Shown: positions 36,399 to 45,111, counted from the stretch's first letter. The stretch: DNA of 64,000 nt from Thermoactinomyces vulgaris (GCF_003688725.1 NZ_REFP01000007.1:416900-480899), one strand, 5' to 3'. Translations and numbers: made by a program. Notes: a model not told the origin generated them from the letters alone.

Positions 36399-36432
36399 AA
36401 AGGAGGGTTGGGGAGAATCCCAACCCTCCTTT
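36399..36432. repeat. 14-bp perfect inverted repeat in the hutH promoter region
   Basis: AAAGGAGGGTTGGG (36399-36412), a 6-bp gap and CCCAACCCTCCTTT (36419-36432). It lies just upstream of TATAAT (36387-36382, minus strand) and covers the expected -35 position, which itself is poor (CAACCC). No gene ends here, so it is not a terminator; an operator or activator site is the better reading. Confidence 0.6.
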
Positions 36433-36542
36433 CATTTGAAGTATTTTTATTATATTTCTATAAAGAAAAGAATGAGCCTGCACCATCTTGGAGAAAGGAG
36501 AATACAATGAATTGATCTGAAACAGAAAAGAGGCTGGCAAAG

Positions 36543-37010
36543 ATGGCATGTTCCGGACGGAATATTTTAATCAACGGAGGCTTTCAAAAAGGAAGTGCTC
36601 CATGGACGGGAAAACGGATACGCCGGATGAAAAACCCTCTTCGCGCCGGGGATTATTCCATGTGGATGGGGGCAACGAGGGCAGGGGGCGATTCCATCTT
36701 GAAACAGACCATTCGCGGTCCTTTCGAAAGAGGTTGTGCTTATTATCTGTACTTTCGCCTGCTGAACGTGACCCCTCCGCAAAGCAAAGCAGAGTTGTAT
36801 GCCGCGGTTGCTTATTTAGACGAAAAGCGGCAGATGATCCGATCCACTCCGCTTCTCATTCGTCCTCCTTACTTGGGAAACAAATGGTATTCGTATTTTA
36901 CCATTGTCCCGTCTCCTCCTTTAAACGCCCGGTATGTTTCGGTGGTGTTCTTGCTCAGAAAAGGCTTGTTGTTTGTGGATTATATCCGTTTGGCTTCGCA
37001 TGACATTTGA
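36543..37010 (+). CDS. Small beta-sandwich-like protein (NTTRR-F1-like), 155 aa
   Basis: I cannot assign a function. The N-terminus, NILINGGFQKGSAPWT, resembles carbohydrate-binding or NTTRR-F1-type domains (N-L-I-x-N-G-G-F-E/Q-x-G) found in Bacillales surface and spore-associated proteins. The rest has alternating beta-type segments (YYLYFRLLNV, AAVAYLDEKRQ, YFTIVPSP, YVSVVFLL). It has no signal peptide or membrane segment. ATG at 36543 has only a weak GAGG site. An overlapping frame at 36548-37003 is less likely. It is divergent from hutH and ends before the promoter/terminator pair at 37007-37087. Confidence 0.6.
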   Translation: MACSGRNILINGGFQKGSAPWTGKRIRRMKNPLRAGDYSMWMGATRAGGDSILKQTIRGPFERGCAYYLYFRLLNVTPPQSKAELYAAVAYLDEKRQMIRSTPLLIRPPYLGNKWYSYFTIVPSPPLNARYVSVVFLLRKGLLFVDYIRLASHDI

Positions 37011-37036
37011 CGGAAAGGTTCCATGACAGGTATAAT
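37007..37036 (+). promoter_or_regulatory. Strong sigma-A promoter directly before a terminator
   Basis: TTGACG, 18 bp, TATAAT. Transcription would start near 37043, only a few bases before the hairpin at 37051. The nearest downstream gene is the FMN reductase at 37203. Confidence 0.6.
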
Positions 37037-37050
37037 GTTTTCGCTTTTCA

Positions 37051-37087
37051 GAAAAAGCTACTCTTTAAGAGATAGCTTTTTGTTTTT
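37051..37087 (+). terminator. Intrinsic terminator or attenuator before the FMN reductase gene
   Basis: AAAAAGCTA plus CTCTT pair with AAGAG and TAGCTTTTT (14 bp, one bulge), followed by a T run. It ends the preceding gene's transcript and also lies immediately downstream of the promoter at 37007. Confidence 0.85.
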
Positions 37088-37202
37088 GTAGAAAAGATCG
37101 GATGAATTAGGTATACTGAAACGTGCTAAAATGAAACAATACAGGTCTTTTTCAAGGGACATCAATGGCAAGAGGATACATAGAAATGACGGGGGTGCTG
37201 AT

Positions 37203-37766
37203 ATGGTGAAAATCTTGGCTGTTCCCGGCAGCTTGACGGAAGATTCGACCACCCACAAAGCAGTGGCGATTGTGGCTGAAGCTGCAAGGCAAACCGGAGC
37301 CGAAGTGGAAATCTTTGATTTGCGAAAGTATCCGCTTCCCATTTATGATGCCCGCTCCGATGAATCGACGTATCCGGAAAATGTTCACCGGTTTAAACAA
37401 AAGATGTTGGAAGCTGAAGGATATATCCTGGCTTCCCCTGAATATCACGGTTCGGTCTCGGGTGTGTTGAAAAATGCACTGGATTTTATCGGAGCGAGAG
37501 AATTGGAAGGAAAATTTGTTGCACTGTTGGGAACTTCGGGAGGAGCCTTGGGAGCCACCAATACCTTAAACACCTTAAACATCATCTGCCGGACATTGCA
37601 TGCCTGGCCGTTGCCATCCATGCCGTCTGTTCCTCAGGCTTACCAGGCATTTCATCCGGATGGCTCGTTGAAAGACGAAAAGCTGGAAAGGCGTTTGAAG
37701 AGTTTGGGTGTTGAGCTGGTCAAAACGATCGAGCGGCATTGTGCGTGTATGAATAAGGATAGATAG
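37203..37766 (+). CDS. NAD(P)H-dependent FMN reductase
   Basis: A flavodoxin-like reductase of the NADPH-dependent FMN reductase family (azoreductase or quinone reductase type). The 187-residue protein starts [15 protein letters not shown], the phosphate-binding loop for FMN, and contains [20 protein letters not shown], the isoalloxazine-contacting signature. The frame is open upstream to 37131, but GGGGGTG precedes the ATG at 37203. mntR follows 11 bp downstream, so the two may be cotranscribed. The physiological acceptor is unknown. Confidence 0.85.
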   Translation: MVKILAVPGSLTEDSTTHKAVAIVAEAARQTGAEVEIFDLRKYPLPIYDARSDESTYPENVHRFKQKMLEAEGYILASPEYHGSVSGVLKNALDFIGARELEGKFVALLGTSGGALGATNTLNTLNIICRTLHAWPLPSMPSVPQAYQAFHPDGSLKDEKLERRLKSLGVELVKTIERHCACMNKDR

Positions 37767-37777
37767 GGGGCCTCTTC

Positions 37778-38209
37778 ATGCCTACACCAAGCATGGAAGA
37801 TTATTTGGAAAACATTTATAAGTTGATTGAACAAAAAGGTTATGCACGGGTTTCGGATATCGCCGAGGCTTTAGAGGTTCACCCTTCTTCTGTAACTAAG
37901 ATGGTGCAAAAACTGGACCAAAATAAATATTTGGTTTATGAGAAATATCGTGGTTTGATTCTCACGCCGAAAGGGAAAAAGATTGGAAAGCGCTTAATGG
38001 ACCGGCATGATCTCTTGGAACAATTCTTGCGATTGATCGGAGTCAGTGAAGATAAAATTTATCAGGATGTCGAGGGCATTGAACATCACTTGAGCTGGGA
38101 CTCGATCACATGCATCGAAAACCTTGTGGAGTACCTGGAAAAGAATCCGGAATTGGTCAAGTTTCTCCATTCGTTGAAAAAAGAAGAGCAAGTGGATTCA
38201 AAACCCTAA
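37778..38209 (+). CDS. mntR: Manganese-responsive transcriptional regulator MntR (DtxR family)
   Basis: MntR binds Mn(II) and represses manganese uptake genes. The 143-residue protein aligns closely with B. subtilis Mnt[17 protein letters not shown], the winged helix [19 protein letters not shown], and metal ligands in the dimerisation domain including the His residues of [11 protein letters not shown]. Length is normal. It follows the FMN reductase gene by 11 bp and is followed by the patatin gene, as mntR-yqhO in B. subtilis. Confidence 0.95.
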   Translation: MPTPSMEDYLENIYKLIEQKGYARVSDIAEALEVHPSSVTKMVQKLDQNKYLVYEKYRGLILTPKGKKIGKRLMDRHDLLEQFLRLIGVSEDKIYQDVEGIEHHLSWDSITCIENLVEYLEKNPELVKFLHSLKKEEQVDSKP

Positions 38210-38240
38210 AAACCTTGGACATGTTTCCAGGGTTTTTTTC
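38208..38240 (+). terminator. Terminator after mntR
   Basis: ACCTTGG/CCAGGGT stem with one wobble pair, followed by seven Ts. Confidence 0.7.
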
Positions 38241-38291
38241 AACTGAGAGACATATTTATGGGAAAAGGAGAATTTTTTCAGGAGGGATCGT

Positions 38292-39245
38292 ATGTGGGCT
38301 GATGCTGTGTTTGAAGGCGGCGGTGTCAAAGGAATCGGGCTGGTGGGGGCTTTGTCTGTCGCTGAAAGCAACGGTTATCGCTGGAAAAAAGTTGCCGGTT
38401 CTTCGGCTGGTTCGATCATCGCCACGTTGATTGCTTCCGGCTACACCGCCCAAGAAATGGCTGAAATCATGATGGAAAAAGATTTCAGTGATTTTTTGAC
38501 CCCGAAATGGCCGGAATATTTGCCGTATGTGGGATCCGCCATCCGGTTGTGGTTTAAAAAAGGATTGTTTTCCGGGAATGAATTAGAGAAATGGATTGCC
38601 CGGCTCCTCGAGCAAAAAGGGGTATATACGTTTAAAGACTTATCCCGGGAAACGGAGCTTCACATCATTGCTTCAGACATCACGCGGGGACAACTGTTGG
38701 TCTTGCCACGGGATTTGGAGGATTATGGCTATCAGGCGGAATATTTTTCGGTGGCCAGAGTGGTTCGCATGAGTTGCAGCATTCCGTTCTTTTTTGATCC
38801 GGTGAAATTAACGTACAAACCGACAGGGGAGACTTGCTACATCGTCGACGGAGGCGTGTTGAGCAACTTTCCGGTCTGGCTGTTTGACAAGGAGAATCCC
38901 CGTTGGCCCACTTTCGGTTTCCGGTTGTTTTCCGAAAAAGATCATGAGTTTAACAAGATTTCCGGTCCGTTTTCCATGTTGCTTTCCCTGTTTTTTACCA
39001 TGTTGGAGGCCCATGACAACCGTTATATTGAGGAATTGGAGCAAGTGCGTTCAATCCAGGTTCCTTCCTTGGATGTCAAATTGACTGATTTTTCATTATC
39101 GAAAGAAAAAAAGAGGGAATTGTTCTTGTCCGGGGTCAAAGCGGCCGAACTCTTTTTCAACCATTGGACATTCGACGAATATTTGAAAGCAAGGGGCAAG
39201 CGAAACAGTCTCCGGAAAAAACGCACGGATCAAGCGGGAAGCTGA
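38292..39245 (+). CDS. yqhO: Patatin-like phospholipase family protein
   Basis: A patatin-fold acyl hydrolase of 317 residues. The oxyanion motif GGGVKG (9-14), nucleophile Ser38 in GSSAG and the dyad Asp186 in VDGGVLSNFP are all present, so it should be catalytically active on lipids or esters. There is no signal peptide; it is cytoplasmic or membrane-associated. The gene follows mntR as yqhO does in B. subtilis. The ATG at 38292 is behind AGGAGGG. Natural substrate unknown. Confidence 0.88.
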   Translation: MWADAVFEGGGVKGIGLVGALSVAESNGYRWKKVAGSSAGSIIATLIASGYTAQEMAEIMMEKDFSDFLTPKWPEYLPYVGSAIRLWFKKGLFSGNELEKWIARLLEQKGVYTFKDLSRETELHIIASDITRGQLLVLPRDLEDYGYQAEYFSVARVVRMSCSIPFFFDPVKLTYKPTGETCYIVDGGVLSNFPVWLFDKENPRWPTFGFRLFSEKDHEFNKISGPFSMLLSLFFTMLEAHDNRYIEELEQVRSIQVPSLDVKLTDFSLSKEKKRELFLSGVKAAELFFNHWTFDEYLKARGKRNSLRKKRTDQAGS

Positions 39246-39280
39246 CAAAAACAAGTCTGAATATTTTAAAATCCACCCCG

Positions 39281-39320
39281 GAGTCAAGGCCCCCGGCGGA
39301 TGAGGGCCTGACTTATTTTT
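39281..39320. terminator. Bidirectional terminator between yqhO and yqhP
   Basis: AGTCAaGGCCC pairs with GGGCCTGACT with one bulged base, followed by TATTTTTTATTT; lies between convergent genes. Confidence 0.75.
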
Positions 39321-39573
39321 TATTTCCGTTGATGACTTGAAACCGGTGTTTTTTACGCTTTTTTTTCGGCGGCTTTTTAGAGGCGCGGGGGCGGGAAGGG
39401 CTGACGAGGCGGATGAACCAGCGGGGAGGCGCCTTGTAAAAATACCAGACCAACCCGATGACAAGCACCGGGATGATAAAAGATGTGGGAGAATGGACAA
39501 GTCTAGAGATCAAACCGATGGCGGCAAGCCCCAAAATCAGATAATACCATGGAAATTGCGTTCGCCTTGGCAC
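39313..39573 (-). CDS. yqhP: YqhP-like small membrane protein
   Basis: An 86-residue protein with two hydrophobic helices (about residues 9-24 and 31-46) and a very basic C-terminal tail (KKPPKKKRKKHRF). Its position between yqhO and yqhQ and its layout match B. subtilis YqhP, a membrane protein of unknown role. The stop region overlaps the terminator at 39281-39320. It lies 14 bp downstream of yqhQ in the same direction and is probably cotranscribed. Confidence 0.75.
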   Translation of the reverse strand: MPRRTQFPWYYLILGLAAIGLISRLVHSPTSFIIPVLVIGLVWYFYKAPPRWFIRLVSPSRPRASKKPPKKKRKKHRFQVINGNKK

Positions 39574-39587
39574 TTTGTAGCCTCCTT

Positions 39588-40574
39588 TTAATGTATTGGA
39601 GAGTTCACCGGGGGTTTCAACGGGGAAGCGGGTGTTTTCTGTTTTTCCAAAAGCGCATCCATTTCCCGCATGCGTTCAAAGGCTTTGATGGCCACTTCCA
39701 CCTGATCATCGGTCGGTTCTTTGGTCGTCAGTTTTTGCAGCCATAGTCCCGGATAGCCCAAATATTTGAGAACCGGCAAATGGCGCAGAGAATTGGTGAA
39801 TCTTAACCATTCATAAGATAATCCGATCACCACCGGAATCAAAAGAATCCGGATTCCGATTCTTTCCCATACATTGTCATAACTGAAAAATGAATAGACA
39901 ATGACTCCGATGATAATGGTGAAAACCAAAAAGCTGCTTCCGCACCGGTAATGAAGCGTGGAATATTTTTGCACGTTTTCCACGGTTAAATTCTCTCCGT
40001 GTTCAAAGGCGCTGATCACTTTGTGTTCCGCCCCGTGATATTGAAAAACGCGTTTGACAAGCGGAGTTTGGGAAACGGCCCAGAGATAGCCCAACAGCAA
40101 AAAGGTTTTGATGGCACCTTCGATCAAGTTTTGCACGATGAGATTTTGGGTGAAACGGTCAAACAGGATGCTTGCCAGATAAGCGGGCAAAGCGGTGAAG
40201 ATGACCTTCCCGATCAGAAAAGACAAAATCCCGATGAGGGTGATGCTCACGATCATTTCCCATTTGGATCCGGATTTCGGCTCTTCTTCTGTTTCTTCCA
40301 GTTCTTCGGGATCCAGATGATCCAGATCATACTTTTCGGAGGCATATTGCATATGTTTGGCCCCCAGTGCGCTGGATTCAATCAGCGAAACCAGCCCGCG
40401 GATGAATGGAAGATGTTTCAGCGGCTTCAGCCAAGCGATTTCATTTTTTTCTATTTCAAAGCACTCAATTTCTCCGTTTTTCCGCCGGATTGCCGTGACT
40501 TGTGCATAACGGCCGCCGAACATGACGCCTTCGATGACGGCTTGTCCGCCATAAGCGATTTTGTTTTCGGACAC
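39588..40574 (-). CDS. yqhQ: YqhQ/DUF1385 membrane protein
   Basis: DUF1385 proteins are widespread multi-pass membrane proteins of unknown function. The 328-residue product has the family opening AYGGQAVIEGVMFGG, several membrane helices (about 120-145, 155-180, 215-265) and the conserved YHGAEHKVISAFEHGE and LHYRCGSSFLV segments. Tandem GTGs at 40589 and 40586 could start it, but AAGGTGG spacing favours the GTG at 40574, which gives the usual short N-terminus. The order yqhO, yqhP, yqhQ agrees with B. subtilis. Confidence 0.85.
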   Translation of the reverse strand: MSENKIAYGGQAVIEGVMFGGRYAQVTAIRRKNGEIECFEIEKNEIAWLKPLKHLPFIRGLVSLIESSALGAKHMQYASEKYDLDHLDPEELEETEEEPKSGSKWEMIVSITLIGILSFLIGKVIFTALPAYLASILFDRFTQNLIVQNLIEGAIKTFLLLGYLWAVSQTPLVKRVFQYHGAEHKVISAFEHGENLTVENVQKYSTLHYRCGSSFLVFTIIIGVIVYSFFSYDNVWERIGIRILLIPVVIGLSYEWLRFTNSLRHLPVLKYLGYPGLWLQKLTTKEPTDDQVEVAIKAFERMREMDALLEKQKTPASPLKPPVNSPIH

Positions 40575-40730
40575 GAAAGGGTGCACCACCTTGTTTTTAT
40601 GGAATGTTCACAGAAACAGAACGAATGCCGGACGAAGAGGCGGACACGCCACCGGACGGTCCGCTTCTTGCCGTTTGGAGTCCATTCTAACTTGAATTGG
40701 GCAAATGAGTAAATAGACAGAGAATGAATC

Positions 40731-41903
40731 TTACCAACGGTCCCCCTGCGGAATGTCCCAACCTTTGGGGTAAATGAGGTAGACGGTGCCGTTGGAGTGG
40801 TTGAGAAAAGCTTTTTCAAATGCTTCGCGCGGATAGGTGATGCGGACTTCCCCGTCGCTAGGGCCGGCCGGGTCATTGGTCAGGACATCCCCTTTTTCGT
40901 CAAAACCGCGAATCACCAGCAGATGCCCGTTGGAAGAGGGGATCGGGCTCCCGGGCAGTTCCCCTTTGCCATAAGCAATGCTGGCGATGACGGGGACACG
41001 GTGTGCGATCCATTGTTCCGCATCCGCCAGGCTTTTCAGCCGCACCACTTTGGCTTCCAGCCCTGCCGAAGCGGCATAGGCCGTGTTAAAAGCCCAGTTT
41101 CCCCCTCCGTCATAAACATAATCCCACACTTTTGTGACAACCTGTGGTACGGGTTGATCCCAACCGGGTTGATTCATCACTTTTGCCCAATAAGCCATCA
41201 CCATGGAAACAGAGGTGGGGGAACACCAGACTTCTCCGCCGTCCGGATAAACCATTTGGGAACGCATGGGAACATCCAATGCGCTGGTCAAGCCGGTTCC
41301 GGGCACTTGGCCGGGCTCATCTTTGCCGGAGGCAACCGAGAGGCCCAAGGAAGTCAGGACGGGGCTTCGGCCGGGCTCGGTCGTAAAGAGGGTGACCCGG
41401 GCTTGAACGGCTGAAACCGTCTGATTTAAAACCAGCGTGTCAACAGAAACCCGTCCGAATTCATCTGATTGGCCGCTGACCGAATGGCGCCGGAAAGGAA
41501 GGTCGTTTTCATGCCAAACCCCCATGCTGTACCACGAACTCCAGCGGTTTCCGCTTTGGACGCGAAGCTCCACTTCGATCCAAGTGTTTAAAGGGGTGTT
41601 GGCTTCCCATGAGGCGATCGATTCAAGAAAATTCTCATTAATCACAGGAGAAGTCCATGTACCGTAATAGTAAGTGCCGGAATGGTATTTTCCGGATGTG
41701 TCCGTTCCTTGTTTGAGATGAGCGGGATGTAAACGAAGCGCAACACCGTCGTAAAAAGTGCCGTCAAAGTTTCCATGGTGAAGTCCGGATGCAAGAGAAA
41801 TGAACCGTTTGTGGCTGACGGAGGCGCTTGCGGCAAAGACAGCGGAAGGTATAAAGGACAAGACAAGTAAAACAATAAAAAGGGTGGAAAAAAAACGGAG
41901 CAA
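40731..41903 (-). CDS. Secreted papain-like cysteine peptidase (C39-like)
   Basis: A secreted protein of 390 residues. GGGAGGG lies 9 nt before a TTG at 41903, which gives a clean signal peptide (LLVLSFIPSAVFA with cleavage after AFA-like Ala near residue 27); the longer frame to 42002 has no ribosome binding site. After a beta-rich region (30-200), the C-terminal half has the peptidase C39-like triad: Cys227 in GEVWCSPTSVSM, His327 in SNGHLLVIRGFD and Asp344 in TNDPAG. Substrate unknown; it might process peptides or wall-linked material. It is divergent from the Xaa-Pro peptidase gene. Confidence 0.78.
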   Translation of the reverse strand: MLRFFSTLFIVLLVLSFIPSAVFAASASVSHKRFISLASGLHHGNFDGTFYDGVALRLHPAHLKQGTDTSGKYHSGTYYYGTWTSPVINENFLESIASWEANTPLNTWIEVELRVQSGNRWSSWYSMGVWHENDLPFRRHSVSGQSDEFGRVSVDTLVLNQTVSAVQARVTLFTTEPGRSPVLTSLGLSVASGKDEPGQVPGTGLTSALDVPMRSQMVYPDGGEVWCSPTSVSMVMAYWAKVMNQPGWDQPVPQVVTKVWDYVYDGGGNWAFNTAYAASAGLEAKVVRLKSLADAEQWIAHRVPVIASIAYGKGELPGSPIPSSNGHLLVIRGFDEKGDVLTNDPAGPSDGEVRITYPREAFEKAFLNHSNGTVYLIYPKGWDIPQGDRW

Positions 41904-42108
41904 AATGAGGATCCCTCCCAGACTTTTTTGATTAAACAATTCGATTTTTAAAGGGGTTTTCCTCTTCTCCGGGAAGAAACGTAGACAAAAAAACGGGATC
42001 ATGGGAAAATATAATATTGCGAAGAAATGACTTCTCCTCTGTGGTACAATACGAATATCTACATAACACCAATTGCGGGGCGTTTATCCGTTAAAAAGGG
42101 GGAACAGG

Positions 42109-43179
42109 ATGATACGGCGAATTCAACGTTTGCGCGAAGAGATGGCGGCAAAAGGCCTGGAAGCCATTCTGATCAGCCATCCAATCAACCGGCGCTATAT
42201 GACAGGTTTCACGGGAACGGCGGGAGTTGCTTTGCTGACGGAGAAAGAAGCTATGTTCATTACCGACTTCCGGTATGTGGCCCAAGTCAAAGAACAATGT
42301 CCGGATTATACATTGGTCCGGCACGAAGGAAACATTTTCGATGAGGTGGCGGCTTGCTGCAAAAAACTGGGGATTCAACAGCTGGCTTTTGAACAGGATC
42401 ATTTGACCTATGCCCAAGTGTCCAAGCTGAAGGCACGGTTGAATTCCATCCGCCTGGAGCCGGTCAGCGGACTGATCGAAAAGCTTCGTCTGGTCAAAGA
42501 ACCCGAGGAGCTTTTGCTGATCAAAGAAGCGGCCAAAATTGCGGATCGTGCTTTTGAACAGATCTTGCAACAGATCCGCCCCGGTATGACGGAAAAGGAA
42601 GTGGCTCTGCGTTTGGAAGTGATCATGAGGGAACACGGGGCAACTTCTTCCTCCTTTGACACCATTGTCGCATCCGGTTGGCGCTCGGCTCTCCCCCACG
42701 GGGTTGCCAGTGACAAAGTGATTGAAAAAGGGGATCTTGTCACATTGGATTTCGGAGCTTATTATCAAGGATATGCGTCCGATATCACCCGCACCGTCAT
42801 GATGGGCAAACCCACCGAGAAACAAAAAGAAATTTATCAAATTGTCCTGGAAGCGAACAAAAAGGCGATTGCCGGGGTTCAACCCGGCAAAACCGGGAAA
42901 GAAGTGGATGCCATCGCCCGCAATTACATTAAAGAGCATGGTTATGGAGATTATTTCGGACACAGCACCGGCCATGGCTTGGGAATGGAAGTCCATGAGG
43001 AGCCGCTCGTTTCCACGAGGGGAGAAGAAGCACTGGTTCCGGGAATGGTGATCACCATTGAACCGGGTATTTACATTCCTGATTTGGGTGGCGTTCGGAT
43101 TGAAGACGATCTGATTGTTACCGAATCCGGATATGAAAACATCACAAACGTTTCCAAAGAAATCATCATGATTCATTAA
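42109..43179 (+). CDS. papA: Xaa-Pro aminopeptidase (M24 family)
   Basis: It removes an N-terminal residue before proline. The 356-residue protein has an N-terminal creatinase-like domain and the C-terminal pita-bread fold with the dinuclear metal ligands: Asp in [10 protein letters not shown], Asp in SDITRT, His in [14 protein letters not shown], Glu in TIEPGIYIP and Glu in GVRIEDD. AAAAAGGGGG precedes the ATG at 42109; the frame is open upstream. The gene directly precedes efp by 20 bp, as yqhT-efp in B. subtilis. Confidence 0.94.
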   Translation: MIRRIQRLREEMAAKGLEAILISHPINRRYMTGFTGTAGVALLTEKEAMFITDFRYVAQVKEQCPDYTLVRHEGNIFDEVAACCKKLGIQQLAFEQDHLTYAQVSKLKARLNSIRLEPVSGLIEKLRLVKEPEELLLIKEAAKIADRAFEQILQQIRPGMTEKEVALRLEVIMREHGATSSSFDTIVASGWRSALPHGVASDKVIEKGDLVTLDFGAYYQGYASDITRTVMMGKPTEKQKEIYQIVLEANKKAIAGVQPGKTGKEVDAIARNYIKEHGYGDYFGHSTGHGLGMEVHEEPLVSTRGEEALVPGMVITIEPGIYIPDLGGVRIEDDLIVTESGYENITNVSKEIIMIH

Positions 43180-43199
43180 AGTTTGGGAGGAAAAGAAGG

Positions 43200-43757
43200 A
43201 TGATCAGTGTCAACGATTTTCGTACAGGATTAACCATTGAACTGGACAACGATGTTTGGCAAGTGATGGAATTTCAACATGTGAAGCCGGGTAAAGGCGC
43301 GGCGTTTGTCCGTTCCAAATTGCGCAATTTGCGAAATGGAAACATCCAGGAACGCACCTTCCGGGCTGGTGAGAAAGTTCCCCGCGCGATGGTGGAAACA
43401 CGTGAAATGCAGTACTTGTATGAAAGCGGCGGCGAATATACCTTTATGGATAACGAAACCTATGAGCAAATCACCTTGCCGAAGGAACGGCTGGAGTATG
43501 AACTCAACTTTTTGAAAGAAAACATGAACATCCAAATCATGGTTTACAAAGGGGAAACCATCGGAATCCAATTGCCCAACACCGTGGAGTTGGAAGTGGT
43601 GGAAACCGAACCCGGAATCAAGGGAGACACGGCCACCGGCGGAAGCAAACCGGCAAAATTGTCCACCGGGTTTACCGTGCAGGTTCCCTTGTTCATCAAT
43701 GAGGGAGACCGTCTCATCATTGATACGCGCAGTGGTGAGTATGTATCCCGTGCCTGA
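43200..43757 (+). CDS. efp: Translation elongation factor P
   Basis: EF-P relieves ribosome stalling at polyproline stretches. The 185-residue protein has the three-domain layout: KOW-like domain I with the loop [15 protein letters not shown], whose Lys is the modification site, then two OB folds including the signature [29 protein letters not shown]. The ATG at 43200 is behind GGGAGGAAAAGAAGG. Cotranscribed with papA and followed by a hairpin terminator. Confidence 0.98.
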   Translation: MISVNDFRTGLTIELDNDVWQVMEFQHVKPGKGAAFVRSKLRNLRNGNIQERTFRAGEKVPRAMVETREMQYLYESGGEYTFMDNETYEQITLPKERLEYELNFLKENMNIQIMVYKGETIGIQLPNTVELEVVETEPGIKGDTATGGSKPAKLSTGFTVQVPLFINEGDRLIIDTRSGEYVSRA

Positions 43758-43770
43758 GGGGAAGATGAGA

Positions 43771-43797
43771 CCTCTGTAGCTTTGCTATGGGGGTTTT
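43771..43797 (+). terminator. Probable terminator after efp
   Basis: CCTCTGTAGC pairs with GCTATGGGGG (TAGC/GCTA core, G-U pairs outside) and runs into TTTTAT. Confidence 0.55.
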
Positions 43798-43840
43798 ATC
43801 CGTTTTTTAAAGGATTATTTGAAGCAAAGGATGGGATAAC

Positions 43841-44983
43841 ATGAGGATCGTATCCATTGAACCGACCCCCAGTCCCAACGTGATGAAGTTAAATATGGAT
43901 GAGGCGCTTCCGGACGGAGTCAGTTACAATTTTTCCAAGAAGAAAGCGGATGAAGCGCCGGACCACATCCGGGAGCTGCTGGCGATTGACGGAGTGACAA
44001 GCGTTTTTCAGGTATCGGACTTTTTGTCTTTGGAACGGCATCCCAAAGCGGATTGGCCGGCGGTTTTGGCCGAAGCGCGCAAAATCCTCGGGGAGGCCGA
44101 AGGCAAAAGTGAAGGACAGAGTGAACAAACGGTGGAGGAAGAATCGTCTTCTTTCGGGGAAATCACGGTTTTAATTCAAAAGTTGAAAGAGATCCCCATG
44201 CAAGTGAAACTGTTGAAAGACGGGGAAGAGTATCGTTTTGGATTGCCGGATCGCTTTAAAGAAGCAGTGATGAAAGTCCAGGGAACGACCTCCAATTTGA
44301 TTTTTGAACGGCAATGGGTTGAACAAAAGCCGCGATACGGGGAGATTGAAGAAGTCGGAAACCAAATCGTGGAAGAAATTTCTGCCGCCTATGACAAAGA
44401 GCGGCTGGAAAATCTGGTGAAACGGGCGTTTTCCGGGGAGACGGAGACAAAAGATAAAGGAATCAGCCGGGAAGAAGTGGAAAAAGCATTCACTTCTCCA
44501 AAGTGGGAAAAACGGTATGCTGCTTTGGAACAATTTGAACCGGAACTCGGGGATCTTGATTTGCTGGAAAAAGCGCTGAAAGACGAAAAGCCGGCAATTC
44601 GCCGCCTGGCCGTGGTGTATCTCGGGTTTTTGGAAGATGAGCGGGTGCTTCCGTATCTGGAAGAAGCCCTGAAGGACCGATCGGCCATTGTCCGCCGCAC
44701 AGCCGGCGATACGATGTCGGATCTGGGGAATCCCAAAGCCATTCCGGCGATGTGTGAAGCGTTGAAAGATCCGAACAAACTGGTGCGCTGGCGTGCCGCC
44801 CGGTTTTTGTTTGAGGTCGGCGATGAAAGCGCGATTCCTGCTTTGGAAGAAGCTGTGAATGACGCCGAATTCGAAGTGCGGTTACAAGCCCAAATGGCTT
44901 TGGAACGCATTAAGCGGGGAGAAGAAGCCAGCGGAACGGTTTGGCAGCAAATGATGAAGCGGATGGAAGAAGAAAAAAAATAA
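43841..44983 (+). CDS. Nfu_N and HEAT-repeat protein, YpgR/CvfC type
   Basis: The 380-residue protein matches the Bacillus YpgR and staphylococcal CvfC (conserved virulence factor C) layout. An N-terminal Nfu_N-like domain (MRIVSIEPTPSPNVMKLN) is followed by a charged linker near residue 95, and a C-terminal run of HEAT-like repeats (about 215-365) carries units such as AIRRLAVVYLGFLEDERVLPYL and LVRWRAARFLFEVGDESAIPAL. The Nfu_N domain alone lacks the cysteines that bind Fe-S clusters. Function is unknown; a protein-interaction role is inferred from the repeats. Single gene with its own terminator. Confidence 0.82.
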   Translation: MRIVSIEPTPSPNVMKLNMDEALPDGVSYNFSKKKADEAPDHIRELLAIDGVTSVFQVSDFLSLERHPKADWPAVLAEARKILGEAEGKSEGQSEQTVEEESSSFGEITVLIQKLKEIPMQVKLLKDGEEYRFGLPDRFKEAVMKVQGTTSNLIFERQWVEQKPRYGEIEEVGNQIVEEISAAYDKERLENLVKRAFSGETETKDKGISREEVEKAFTSPKWEKRYAALEQFEPELGDLDLLEKALKDEKPAIRRLAVVYLGFLEDERVLPYLEEALKDRSAIVRRTAGDTMSDLGNPKAIPAMCEALKDPNKLVRWRAARFLFEVGDESAIPALEEAVNDAEFEVRLQAQMALERIKRGEEASGTVWQQMMKRMEEEKK

Positions 44984-45017
44984 AACACGGCGCGGATTTT
45001 TTTCCTGAAGAAGGCAG

Positions 45018-45066
45018 AAAGCGGATGGATGCTCAGAGTATGAACATCTCATCCGCTTTTTTTATC
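45018..45066. terminator. Terminator between the HEAT-protein gene and the MFS gene
   Basis: AAAGCGGATG (45018-45027) pairs with CATCCGCTTT (45050-45059), with a 22-nt loop and a T run; flanked by convergent genes. Confidence 0.8.
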
Positions 45067-45111
45067 TTCATGGCGTTTCTAATCTCCGCCCGGACACCGG
45101 TTCTTTCCGGA

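Noticed and set aside
36507-36515. Two-codon ATG-AAT-TGA mini-ORF behind AAAGGAG upstream of the NTTRR-F1-like gene
   Set aside because: The site is good but a two-codon ORF cannot be supported as a feature without expression data.
36358-36549. N-terminal extension of HutH to 36549
   Set aside because: It would add 64 residues not found in the family and includes the promoter and inverted repeat; AAAGGAG supports the ATG at 36357.
36548-37003. Second overlapping open frame in the 36.5-37.0 kb gene
   Set aside because: The frame starting at 36543 has a recognisable beta-domain motif (NILINGGF) and normal codon use; the overlapping frame has neither.
42091-43176. Long minus-strand open frame (361 codons) opposite the Xaa-Pro peptidase
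   Set aside because: It is a mirror frame of a well-supported gene; its translation shows no family motifs. The same holds for the long minus-strand frames opposite nrdJ, gcvPB, ptsG and the reductase gene.
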